Origin: Bdellovibrionales bacterium
GTDB lineage: Bacteria > Bdellovibrionota > Bdellovibrionia > Bdellovibrionales > UBA1609
Length of the DNA: 64,000 bases
Reading direction: 5' to 3'
Assembly: GCA_019637855.1 (NCBI GenBank)
Contig: JAHBUX010000001.1
Location: 457,337-521,336, forward strand
The notes beneath the pieces are model-generated. The model saw only the letters and a program-made list of their open reading frames with translations, was not told the DNA's origin and searched no databases. Both the position numbers and the translations under genes were made by a program. Positions 39,532 to 49,922 of this stretch are shown here, piece by piece; the stretch's first letter is position 1; each line of letters starts with the position of its first letter.

Positions 39532-39670
39532 GATGCAGAGCAATACAAGGGCCAGCGCGCGTAACTATTAGATGAATATTATTAGGATCTTACAGTCAGT
39601 CGGCAGCCCTAAAACGTCACCCCTGACCTAAATCCAGCAAAAGGCCGCGGCGTGCCCATCTGCAAATAAC

Positions 39671-39698
39671 TTCACTTTTAAATTCGAATAGGTTTAAT
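39671..39698 (+). promoter_or_regulatory. candidate sigma-70-type promoter for the histone gene
   Basis: TTCACT (39671-39676), 16-base spacer, TTTAAT (39693-39698). Matches 4/6 and 5/6 of the consensus; transcription would start near 39705, about 24 bases before the ATG. Surroundings are AT-rich. Confidence 0.4.
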
Positions 39699-39728
39699 CT
39701 GAGGTGCGTTTTTTGAGTGGAGGATTAC

Positions 39729-39923
39729 ATGGCAGATGTTCTGGTCGTTACCAGCAAAGTGAAGAAGTTCATCAAAGAAAAGGGCGGTTGCAACACATCC
39801 GCAGAAACTATCGACGTATTGAGCAAGGCCGTTGAGCGCCTTTGCCAAAAAGGCGTTGATAGCGCTAAAGCCGACGGCCGCAAGACCGTAATGGCTCGCG
39901 ATATCGTTATCGATCATCTCTAG
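39729..39923 (+). CDS. bacterial histone (HBb / Bd0055-like)
   Basis: 64-residue single histone fold: helix 1 (TSKVKKFIKEKG, about 8-19), long helix 2 (SAETIDVLSKAVERLCQKGVD, about 24-48), loop with the canonical GRKTV (50-54) and helix 3 (ARDIVIDHL, 56-64). The GRKTVMARDI segment matches archaeal and eukaryotic histones at the L2 DNA-contact loop. It has no tails, and is nearly the same length as HBb of B. bacteriovorus, an abundant chromatin protein reported to bind or bend DNA unlike nucleosomal histones. Two cysteines (21, 39) are present. GGAGG lies 5 bases before the ATG and a strong terminator follows, so it is monocistronic. Confidence 0.93.
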   Translation: MADVLVVTSKVKKFIKEKGGCNTSAETIDVLSKAVERLCQKGVDSAKADGRKTVMARDIVIDHL

Positions 39924-39931
39924 TAGATTCG

Positions 39932-39961
39932 AAGCCGGAGATCGACAGGTCTCCGGCTTTT

Positions 39962-39966
<5 letters not shown>
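39932..39966. terminator. intrinsic terminator after the histone gene
   Basis: AAGCCGGAGA pairs with TCTCCGGCTT (10 perfect pairs, 8-base loop), followed by TTTTTTATTTT. It ends the histone mRNA and lies against the stop of the convergent rarD gene. Confidence 0.92.
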
Positions 39967-42903
<2,937 letters not shown>

Positions 42904-42994
42904 TCAAGATAACATCGCGTCCGCGCTGCCTCCAGCATCAGTTCAGCTTGCCTGCGCCGCATCTTTCGGATTAGATGGTGCGCGGAGGAAAACC

Positions 42995-43279
42995 ATGATT
43001 TCCGAAGATGAAGTCGCCCGTGTGGCGCACCTGGCGCGTCTTTCCTTAAGCGCTGAAGAAACTAAAAAACTAGCGGCCCAGCTGTCGTCCGTATTGGGTG
43101 CTTTTGAGCATGTCTCCAAAGTCAAAACCGACGGTGTTGAACCCCTGGTGACTCCCACAGACATCAAGCCGTTCTGGCGTGAAGACAAAGCTGAAAATTG
43201 GGAGAGTGCGGAAACGGCAATGAAGAACGCACCTGAGGCAGTCGGCAATCTGTTTAAAGTTCCACCGGTGGTAGGCTAG
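42995..43279 (+). CDS. gatC: Asp/Glu-tRNA amidotransferase subunit C
   Basis: 94 residues beginning MISEDEVARVAHLARLSLSAEE and containing ETCSK-type helix sequence and the VEPLVTPTD segment typical of GatC. It clamps GatA and GatB. GGAGG lies 6 bases before ATG 42995; a longer frame to 42872 lacks a ribosome binding site. First gene of gatCAB, 2 bases from gatA. Confidence 0.95.
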   Translation: MISEDEVARVAHLARLSLSAEETKKLAAQLSSVLGAFEHVSKVKTDGVEPLVTPTDIKPFWREDKAENWESAETAMKNAPEAVGNLFKVPPVVG

Positions 43280-43281
43280 CC

Positions 43282-44754
43282 ATGAACGTGTTGACCTCAA
43301 GCCTTAGACAATTAAGCGATGCTATTCGCAAAAAGGATCTGTCGTCGGTTGAAGTGACCGAGAGATTCATGGGACAGATCGAGAAGTGGAATCCCAAGAT
43401 CAACGCCTATATCACGTTGAACGAAAAGGCGTTGGATCAGGCCAAAGCGGTCGATGCACGCTTGGCGAAGGGTGAAAATGTCGGCCCGTTGGCAGGTGTT
43501 CCAGTGGCCATCAAGGATATGCTGTGCACCAAGGGGCTGCGCACAACCGCTGCTTCTAAAATTTTGCATAATTTTGTTCCTCCTTATTCGGCCACGGTGG
43601 TCGAGCGTTTGGAAGGCGCGGGTGCGATCAATCTGGGCAAGACGAATCTTGATGAGTTCGCCATGGGTTCGTCGACAGAAACGTCTGCTTTCGGACTTTC
43701 GCGTAATCCGTGGAATATCGACTATGTTCCCGGGGGTTCTAGTGGCGGTTCTGCTGCTGCTGTGGCGGGTGGTATGGCCGCTGCCGCAATTGGTACGGAC
43801 ACCGGTGGTTCGATTCGGCAACCTGCGGGCTTTTGCAGTTTGGTGGGCGTAAAGCCGACTTATGGTCGTGTCAGCCGTTACGGTATCGTGGCTTTCGCTT
43901 CGAGCTTGGACCAAGCTGGCCCGATGACTCGCACTGTGGAAGACTCGGCGCTGATCATGGAATCCATTTGCGGGCGCGATCCCCGCGATAGCACGACCTC
44001 TGCGGAGGCTGTGCCGGCTTGGAGCAAGCAAATCAATAAAAGCCTCAAAGGCATCAAAGTCGGTTTGCCGAAAGAGTATTTCTCAAGCCAATTGGGCACG
44101 GACACTCGGGCTGCTGTTGAGCGGGCGATAGAAGCAGTGAAGAGAGCGGGTGCGGAGACGGTTGAGATCTCATTGCCGTTAACTGAAATGGCCGTTCCCA
44201 TTTACTACCTGGTGTGCACAAGCGAGGCTTCAAGCAATTTGGCACGTTATGATGGCGTACGCTTCGGTCATCGTGCGGACTTCAGCAAAAAACCGGCCGA
44301 GGATTTGGCTGAGTTCTATTGCCGCACGCGTGGTGAAGGTTTCGGTACGGAAGTGAAGCGTCGGATTATTCTAGGCACTTACGCTCTGTCGAGTGGCTAT
44401 TACGACGCCTATTACAAGAAAGCCGGTCAAGTGCGGCGTTTATTGCGCCAACAGTTTTTGGATGCGTTCAAGCAGTGCCAGCTTTTGATGAGTCCGGTGA
44501 CGACGTCGCCGGCCTTTAAGATCGGTGATCGCATATCCGATCCCTTGGCCATGTACTTGAACGACATTTACACCACCAGCGCGAACTTGGTCGGTATTCC
44601 TGGCATGAGTGTGCCCGCGGGATTCTCTAAAGACGGTTTGCCGATCGGCGTTCAACTCTTGGCCTCACACTTTCAAGAACAGCATCTTTTTAATGCAGGC
44701 AGCGTGATTGAAGAAACTCTGGCCTTAAAGGAACTTCCGCATGTCTTACAGTGA
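43282..44754 (+). CDS. gatA: Asp/Glu-tRNA amidotransferase subunit A
   Basis: 490-residue amidase that releases ammonia from glutamine. The Ser-cisSer-Lys triad is present: Lys in VAIKDMLCTKG, Ser pair in PGGSSGGSAAAVA and GTDTGGSIRQPA. Makes Gln-tRNA and/or Asn-tRNA together with GatB and GatC. Overlaps gatB by 14 bases. Confidence 0.97.
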   Translation: MNVLTSSLRQLSDAIRKKDLSSVEVTERFMGQIEKWNPKINAYITLNEKALDQAKAVDARLAKGENVGPLAGVPVAIKDMLCTKGLRTTAASKILHNFVPPYSATVVERLEGAGAINLGKTNLDEFAMGSSTETSAFGLSRNPWNIDYVPGGSSGGSAAAVAGGMAAAAIGTDTGGSIRQPAGFCSLVGVKPTYGRVSRYGIVAFASSLDQAGPMTRTVEDSALIMESICGRDPRDSTTSAEAVPAWSKQINKSLKGIKVGLPKEYFSSQLGTDTRAAVERAIEAVKRAGAETVEISLPLTEMAVPIYYLVCTSEASSNLARYDGVRFGHRADFSKKPAEDLAEFYCRTRGEGFGTEVKRRIILGTYALSSGYYDAYYKKAGQVRRLLRQQFLDAFKQCQLLMSPVTTSPAFKIGDRISDPLAMYLNDIYTTSANLVGIPGMSVPAGFSKDGLPIGVQLLASHFQEQHLFNAGSVIEETLALKELPHVLQ

Positions 44755-46174
44755 TTGGGAAGCCGTCATCGGCTTAGAGATCCATGCTCAACTGCTCACG
44801 GAGAGCAAAATGTTTTCCCCTGACACCACACAATTCGGTGGGGCCGACAACGAAAACACGCATCCGGTCAGCTTGGGTATGCCCGGAGCTCTACCTGTCT
44901 TGAACGCGCGCGCCGTTGAGTTCTCCGTGAAAACCGGGATGGCCTTGAACTGTGAAGTCCGTAAGAAGTCGGTGTTCGCGCGTAAGAACTATTTCTATCC
45001 GGATTTGCCCAAGGGCTATCAGATTTCACAGTTTGATCTGCCGATTTGTGAAAATGGCTACGTTGAATACGTTCTCGACGGTGAGCTTCGTCGCGTGCAT
45101 GTGCAACGCGCCCACATGGAAGAAGATGCTGGGAAATCTCTTCACCAGGGTGAGTTCACTCTGATCAACTTGAACCGTGCCGGTGTGCCATTGCTGGAGA
45201 TCGTGTCGGGACCGGATATGAAATCGCCGGCCGAGGCAGCCGAATACGCGCGTACGGTGCGCAAGATTTTGCGTTACTTGAATGTGTGCGATGGAAACTT
45301 GGAAGAAGGCTCCATGCGCTGTGATTGTAACGTGAGCGTGCGCAAGAAGGGCGAAACCAAGCTGGGCACAAAAGTGGAGTTGAAAAATATAAACTCATTT
45401 CGTTTTGTGGAAAAGGCGATCGAGTACGAAATCCAGCGGCAGATTGACTGTCTGACGACAGGTGAGAAGATCGTGCAAGAAACACGTCTTTACGATCCCA
45501 CCAAAAACCGCACCTTTGCCATGCGTTCGAAAGAGGAGGCGCATGACTATCGTTACTTCCCCGATCCGGACCTGTTGCCGGTCGAACTGGAAGATGATTG
45601 GCTGGCCAAAATACGCGGTGAGCTGCCTGAGCTGCCACTCACGCGCGCTCGTCGTTTTCAAAGTGAGCATGGCTTGCCTGAGTACGACTCTTTCGTGCTG
45701 ACCTCTGAGAAAGCGCTGGCGGATTATTTTGAAATCGTGGCTCAGGTTTCCAAGAACGCCAAGGCTGCATCCAACTGGATTATGACTGAGCTTCTGCGAG
45801 AGCTGAATGAAGCCAAACTCGAGGTCGAGAAAAGCCCCATCGGCGCCGCTCATCTGGCCGAAATGATTCAGATGATCGACAGCAAAGAAATCTCGGGCAA
45901 GATGGCCAAAGAGGTCTTTGCGGATATGTGGAAGACATCCAAGGCACCCAAAGAGATCGTTAAGTCCAAAGGCATGAGTCAGATCACCGACACTTCGGCG
46001 ATCGAAAAGATCGTCGACGACGTCATGGCCGCCAATGTGCAGTCGGTGACCGACTACCGCGGTGGGAAGGTCAAACTGTTTGGATTTTTTGTGGGGCAAG
46101 TGATGAAGGCTTCGAAGGGTCAGGCCAACCCAGAGATGGTGAATCAGATCCTGCAGAAAAAGCTGCAGGGTTAG
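44741..46174 (+). CDS. gatB: Asp/Glu-tRNA amidotransferase subunit B
   Basis: 477 residues. Starts WEAVIGLEIHAQLLTESKMF, contains RKNYFYPDLPKGYQISQ, HMEEDAGK and the YRYFPDPDL segment, then the helical/tail YqeY-like domain (MTELLRELNEAKLEV). Phosphorylates tRNA-bound Glu/Asp and transfers ammonia from GatA. The normal length is complete. The stop overlaps an in-frame GTG of the next gene. Confidence 0.97.
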   Translation: MSYSDWEAVIGLEIHAQLLTESKMFSPDTTQFGGADNENTHPVSLGMPGALPVLNARAVEFSVKTGMALNCEVRKKSVFARKNYFYPDLPKGYQISQFDLPICENGYVEYVLDGELRRVHVQRAHMEEDAGKSLHQGEFTLINLNRAGVPLLEIVSGPDMKSPAEAAEYARTVRKILRYLNVCDGNLEEGSMRCDCNVSVRKKGETKLGTKVELKNINSFRFVEKAIEYEIQRQIDCLTTGEKIVQETRLYDPTKNRTFAMRSKEEAHDYRYFPDPDLLPVELEDDWLAKIRGELPELPLTRARRFQSEHGLPEYDSFVLTSEKALADYFEIVAQVSKNAKAASNWIMTELLRELNEAKLEVEKSPIGAAHLAEMIQMIDSKEISGKMAKEVFADMWKTSKAPKEIVKSKGMSQITDTSAIEKIVDDVMAANVQSVTDYRGGKVKLFGFFVGQVMKASKGQANPEMVNQILQKKLQG

Positions 46175-46179
46175 TGCGT

Positions 46180-47082
46180 ATGCGGGTGGCGGCGCTCGAT
46201 CTCGGGTCCAATACTTCGTTATTGTTGATCGCCGAGATGGATGGTTCCCACCTTGTGCGCGTTTTGCATGACGAAACCAATGTCACCAAGATGGGGCAGG
46301 GCGTGCACGCCAACCGGCGCTTCCATCCGGAAGCTTTACAACGACTAGATTGTTGTTTCGCCGACTACGCCCGCACGATTGCTGAGTTTAAATGTGACAA
46401 GATCGTTGCGGTTGCCACCAGTGCCGCGCGCGATGTGAGTAACGGGCAAGAGTTGATCTTGCTGGGGAAAAAGCACGGAATACCTATTCATATTATCAGC
46501 GGAGACAAAGAAGCGCAGCTTACCTTCCGCGGTGCGCTTTGTGATAGGATGTCGACGGCTGGTATTGCCGTTATCGATGTGGGCGGCGGCTCCACTGAAA
46601 TCATCAGCGAACAAAATGGCGTTCCTAAAGGCACCAGTGTTGATGTAGGCAGCGTAAGGTTGACCGAACTTTTTGTGCATTCACACCCGATTTCGTCCGC
46701 AGAGATGCAGGCCGTGCAAGAATATAGCGATGAAGCCTTTGCCCAGGCACCGCTGCCGAAAAATCCGATTCATGAAGTGGTGGCAGTAGCCGGCACGCCG
46801 ACCACTCTAGCGGCCGTTGATCAGAAACTGGACTTTAGTGAAGATGCTGTGCACGGCTACAAGCTCTCGCTCTCGACAATTGAGGCGTGGACGGAGAAAC
46901 TGGCGGCAATGACCGTTGCGCAAAGAGAAGCGCTGCCGGGCATGCAACCTAAGCGGGCCGATGTGATTGTGACTGGTGCGCTGATTTTAGCGGGCGCCAT
47001 TCGGGCCCTTGGTAAAACGGAAGCGACCGTCTCTACTCGTGGCGTGCGCTATGGAGTTGCTCTAGCATGGCAAGAGTTCTAG
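46180..47082 (+). CDS. Ppx/GppA-family phosphatase
   Basis: 300-residue ASKHA-fold enzyme: VAALDLGSNTSLLLIAE (phosphate 1), VATSAARDVSNG, GDKEAQLTFRGA and VIDVGGGSTEI (phosphate 2). The family hydrolyses polyphosphate or pppGpp. It has only the catalytic core, without the C-terminal HD domains of long Ppx. I prefer ATG 46180 (CAGGG 9 bases before) over GTG 46174. Overlaps the DUF192 gene by 16 bases. Confidence 0.9.
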   Translation: MRVAALDLGSNTSLLLIAEMDGSHLVRVLHDETNVTKMGQGVHANRRFHPEALQRLDCCFADYARTIAEFKCDKIVAVATSAARDVSNGQELILLGKKHGIPIHIISGDKEAQLTFRGALCDRMSTAGIAVIDVGGGSTEIISEQNGVPKGTSVDVGSVRLTELFVHSHPISSAEMQAVQEYSDEAFAQAPLPKNPIHEVVAVAGTPTTLAAVDQKLDFSEDAVHGYKLSLSTIEAWTEKLAAMTVAQREALPGMQPKRADVIVTGALILAGAIRALGKTEATVSTRGVRYGVALAWQEF

Positions 47083-47576
47083 GCCTTATCCTTATTATAG
47101 TGACCTCACTCAGTAGCGAGGCGCGCGACCTGAGTAAGCTTTATGAAAAAGGCCACTTCAAAATCGGATCGAAGAGCTTTGAGGCTTATATTGCTGACGA
47201 TGACGGCCGCCGCGAACAAGGGTTGATGTTCATAGAGAAGATGCCGGAGGACAGCGGCATGCTCTTCGTTTTCGAAGAGTCACGCACGCTTGGCTTTTGG
47301 ATGAAGAACACTTTGATTCCCCTATCTATCGCTTTTATCGATAGCCAAGGTAAGGTCGTCGATATCCAAGAGATGGACGTGGCCTCTTCTTCGATGAGCA
47401 TCAACATTCCCAGCTATCAAAGTCGTCAGCCGGCCCAGTTCGCGTTGGAAATGAATCGCGGCTGGTTTGCCAAAAACAAGCTCAAGGTCGGTGATAAGCT
47501 TTCGGCCACAAGCAACGTGAAGTCCGCGCTGCTCAAGCGCTTGCTGCCCACTTCGACTAAACAATCCAGACAATAG
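47067..47576 (+). CDS. exported DUF192 protein
   Basis: 169 residues: signal peptide (MARVLGLILIIVTSLSSEA), then the DUF192 core with EQGLMFIEKMPEDSGMLFVFEE and FWMKNTLIPLSIAFID. DUF192 proteins are small periplasmic beta proteins of unknown function. C-terminus is basic. Same transcript as the phosphatase. Confidence 0.88.
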   Translation: MARVLGLILIIVTSLSSEARDLSKLYEKGHFKIGSKSFEAYIADDDGRREQGLMFIEKMPEDSGMLFVFEESRTLGFWMKNTLIPLSIAFIDSQGKVVDIQEMDVASSSMSINIPSYQSRQPAQFALEMNRGWFAKNKLKVGDKLSATSNVKSALLKRLLPTSTKQSRQ

Positions 47577-47680
47577 TCCAGAGCACCAACGTCTGGCTTC
47601 CCCGATATTTGTTTTCAGGCAATTCCTGCGTGTGATGTAATTAAGGCTGGATTCATAAGAAAACAACCGAGGTTAACGTC

Positions 47681-49054
47681 ATGTTCAGGAAGTATGTGAT
47701 CATCACCCTCGCAGCGGTCATGTTTATGTCGACTGCAGCTTGTACCTCCAAAAAAGCCGAGGATGATAGCGCCGATGTAGAATCGACTAGCGACGGTCTT
47801 GAGATGGCTGAGGCCACCGAAAATAATTCGGACTTGGATACTGGCGGCGGCGAAAGCGCCGGCGGTGAAGTTTCTGACCTGGGCGGCGGCGGTGGCGATC
47901 TGGCCGCGGACGAACAGCTTCCCGAAGATTCCGCTCCGGCCGTGGCCGATGCGGGCGGCGATTTGGCACCCAGCGACCTGTCGGAAACTCCTCCGGCGGA
48001 TGCGACGATGGGAGATGCTTCCCTGGATATGGCTGGTGGCGATGCCCCTCCTCCGGATATGGCAGCAAGCGAACCGATGCCGGAGCCAACTCCGGAACCC
48101 AGCGCTCCCTCTGTTCCTGAACCCTCTTTTGAAGATACGTCGGCTCCGTCACCGTCGCCTGTTGCCGGCGGTAGCCTGAAAAAGATCGATTCGACTCCGC
48201 GTAAAAGCGGCGGTGCTTTGTTGAACGCTGTCTACATCGCCCGCAAAGGCGATACCGTTAAAAATATCAGCCAAAAAGTTTTTGGCACGCCCGATCGCGT
48301 GAAAGAGATCTGCAAACACAATTCATATAACTGTTCGCGCGGTGTGAAGGTCGGCGATAAGTATTACTACAATTCGCCGCAACGTCCGACGGACGACACT
48401 GTTGTGAAAATCTTCTTTGAAGAAGCGGGCATTCAACCAGAAATGTACACTGCCAAAGCCGGCGACAATATCAGAACGGTGGGTAAAGACCTTTTGGGTG
48501 ATAGCCGCAGTTGGATGGAAATCTGGGCGACTAACGATGTTGAGTCGAAAGGCGCTTTGGATGAAGGCACTCAGTTGCGTTACTGGCCGAACACCGAAGT
48601 CGCGGCTCCTCAGCAAACTTTAGCTGACAACGCGGCTCCTCCGGCCGATATGGCCACCGCGGGAATGGAAACTCCGCCCGCACCGACCGAGGACGGCGGT
48701 GGTGCACCTCCGCCGATGGATCCCGGAATGGCTCCTCCGCCGACCGACATGGCGGCGAACGAACCTGTTCCGCCTCCGCCGACGGACATGGGTCATCCTG
48801 GCGACTTGCCCCCCGCTCCCGATCAGAACATGGCGGGTACGGTTGAGCCTCCACCACCCCCGCCGCCTCCCCCTCCTCCGCCGACCGACGAACATCAGAT
48901 GGCGATGGAAGGTGGGGACCCGAATCAAACCATGGCCGTGGGCATAGGCGCTATACTGTTGCTTGCCGCCGCTGCGCTCTTTATCTCGATGCGCAAACGC
49001 CGCCAACGCCGCGCCATAGACTTCAACACCACCACCCAAACCCAAATCGAATAG
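47681..49054 (+). CDS. LysM lipoprotein with C-terminal membrane helix
   Basis: 457 residues. Lipobox STAAC (Cys21), long acidic Pro/Gly/Ala-rich linker (about 25-180), two LysM peptidoglycan-binding domains (about 184-235, YIARKGDTVKNISQKVF; about 254-305, YTAKAGDNIRTVGKDLL), a Pro-rich segment ending in a run of 12 prolines (about 395-408). A membrane helix (about 418-437, VGIGAILLLAAAALFISM) and the basic tail RKRRQRR end the chain. Residue +2 after Cys is Thr, not Asp. Lipid anchor, wall binding and a C-terminal helix could connect membrane and peptidoglycan layers. No full-length family recognised. Confidence 0.88.
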   Translation: MFRKYVIITLAAVMFMSTAACTSKKAEDDSADVESTSDGLEMAEATENNSDLDTGGGESAGGEVSDLGGGGGDLAADEQLPEDSAPAVADAGGDLAPSDLSETPPADATMGDASLDMAGGDAPPPDMAASEPMPEPTPEPSAPSVPEPSFEDTSAPSPSPVAGGSLKKIDSTPRKSGGALLNAVYIARKGDTVKNISQKVFGTPDRVKEICKHNSYNCSRGVKVGDKYYYNSPQRPTDDTVVKIFFEEAGIQPEMYTAKAGDNIRTVGKDLLGDSRSWMEIWATNDVESKGALDEGTQLRYWPNTEVAAPQQTLADNAAPPADMATAGMETPPAPTEDGGGAPPPMDPGMAPPPTDMAANEPVPPPPTDMGHPGDLPPAPDQNMAGTVEPPPPPPPPPPPPTDEHQMAMEGGDPNQTMAVGIGAILLLAAAALFISMRKRRQRRAIDFNTTTQTQIE

Positions 49055-49116
49055 GGGTAGGGGCTAACATTTCCGGAAATATAGAGGCGCTCGGATCCGA
49101 ATGCCGGGCGACAATG

Positions 49117-49149
49117 AAAAAAGAGCTGGTTCATCGCCAGCTCTTTTTT
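49117..49149. terminator. bidirectional intrinsic terminator
   Basis: AAAAAAGAGCTGG and CCAGCTCTTTTTT (13 pairs, 7-base loop TTCATCG) with a T7 tract, between the convergent LysM lipoprotein and PilZ genes. The A and T tracts flank the GC stem on both sides, so it works in either direction. Confidence 0.93.
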
Positions 49150-49174
49150 TGTTTATGTTGTGGGGTAGCGCGGA

Positions 49175-49546
49175 TTATCCGGCTTGTTTGAAGATGTCGT
49201 CGAGCAGGCTGCGGCGGAATTCGCGACGGTTCTGCACGAAATACATTAGGTCGTCCACAATCTGAGTGTCGCGTTTATTGAAGGGGTGAAATTGGATTCC
49301 ACAGCCTTTGCCGTTTTTCCAAATAATAGTGGCGGCCATCTTACGACGGCGCTCGCTCACCACGAATTCAATAACCACTTTGTCTTCGGGAGCTAGCTCA
49401 ATAGTCTCAGTTTCAAGGAAGGCACCGGTAAGACTAATATTTTTGAGCACACCTTTGACGTTTTGCCGCCCATAGCTCTTGCGGTATTCAATATGCATCT
49501 GCAATGGGATACGCGGCGAGGGTACTTTGTCTTGCTTTACGTCCAT
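49175..49546 (-). CDS. PilZ-domain protein
   Basis: 123 residues. PilZ beta-barrel with the second c-di-GMP motif NISLTGAFLE (N-x-S-x-x-G) and a central strand TIIWKNGKGCGIQFHPF. The first motif, normally RxxxR, is incomplete: SPRIPLQ has the second Arg (Arg12) but Val at the first position, so nucleotide binding may be weak or lost. Cytoplasmic. Possibly a c-di-GMP effector of motility or predation; convergent with the LysM lipoprotein gene. Confidence 0.87.
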   Translation of the reverse strand: MDVKQDKVPSPRIPLQMHIEYRKSYGRQNVKGVLKNISLTGAFLETETIELAPEDKVVIEFVVSERRRKMAATIIWKNGKGCGIQFHPFNKRDTQIVDDLMYFVQNRREFRRSLLDDIFKQAG

Positions 49547-49601
49547 TGTTTCTCCTCCGGCCTAGAGAATAGATCGGCAGCCTGAGGCGAAAAGTTGAGT
49601 G

Positions 49602-49642
49602 GTCTCCCAACCTTAGGTGCACCGCGTGTTGGTTGGGTAGAC
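49602..49642. repeat. large inverted repeat with nested palindrome
   Basis: GTCTCCCAACC and GGTTGGGTAGAC pair over 11 positions with one bulged A; the 18-base loop contains the perfect palindrome GGTGCACC (49616-49623). It lies 56-96 bases upstream of the PilZ start and about 90 bases upstream of the rho promoter. Candidate operator or RNA structure. Confidence 0.5.
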
Positions 49643-49729
49643 AGTTTTCTGAAGATTTCGAACCGTTCTGAGACGGGCTTTAGTTGCGTCGCGTTATGAG
49701 ACGTTCAGGATCAACCCGTAGCACCTCGG

Positions 49730-49758
49730 TTGACAAAACCCCCCGGCTCTTAATAAAT
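49730..49758 (+). promoter_or_regulatory. candidate rho promoter
   Basis: Perfect -35 TTGACA at 49730-49735, followed after 15-18 bases by AT-rich TAATAAAT (49751-49758) as -10; the -10 match is imperfect. Would give a leader of about 155 bases. Confidence 0.5.
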
Positions 49759-49764
49759 AGAGGG

Positions 49765-49922
49765 AAGCCCGAAAATACAGATCCAATACAATCTAGTCAG
49801 ATCAAACCTATTAAAGGTTCCTACAAACTCCCAGCGGCTTTCTTAATAAACTCCAATCAAAGAAGTAATTCTTGGACGACAAAAAACCTACCAGTTCAAA
49901 ATCCACAAATGAGGTAAAGACA
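49765..49922 (+). promoter_or_regulatory. rut-like C-rich, G-poor rho leader
   Basis: From the inferred start to the rho ATG the RNA is rich in C and A with few G and no strong hairpin (e.g. CAATACAATC, CAAACTCCCAG, AACTCCAATC). That is the composition Rho loads on, and rho genes are autoregulated by attenuation in E. coli. Composition is visible; regulation is inferred. Confidence 0.4.

Larger units (their letters stand above)
49547..49922. other. intergenic region between PilZ and rho (376 bases)
   Basis: No gene seen. Contains an 11-pair hairpin (49602-49642), a TTGACA promoter element (49730) and about 160 bases of C-rich, G-poor leader before rho, described separately. Confidence 0.7.

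Noticed and set aside
45395-46099. 234-codon minus-strand frame opposite gatB
   Set aside because: Antisense to a conserved gene, no independent start evidence.
47601-47645. Promoter TTGTTT / TGTAAT before the LysM lipoprotein
   Set aside because: The spacing is 21 bases, too long for a standard promoter.
48620-49045. 141-codon His/Arg-rich minus-strand frame
   Set aside because: It is the antisense of the Pro/Asp-rich repeats of the LysM lipoprotein, which produces artificial open frames.
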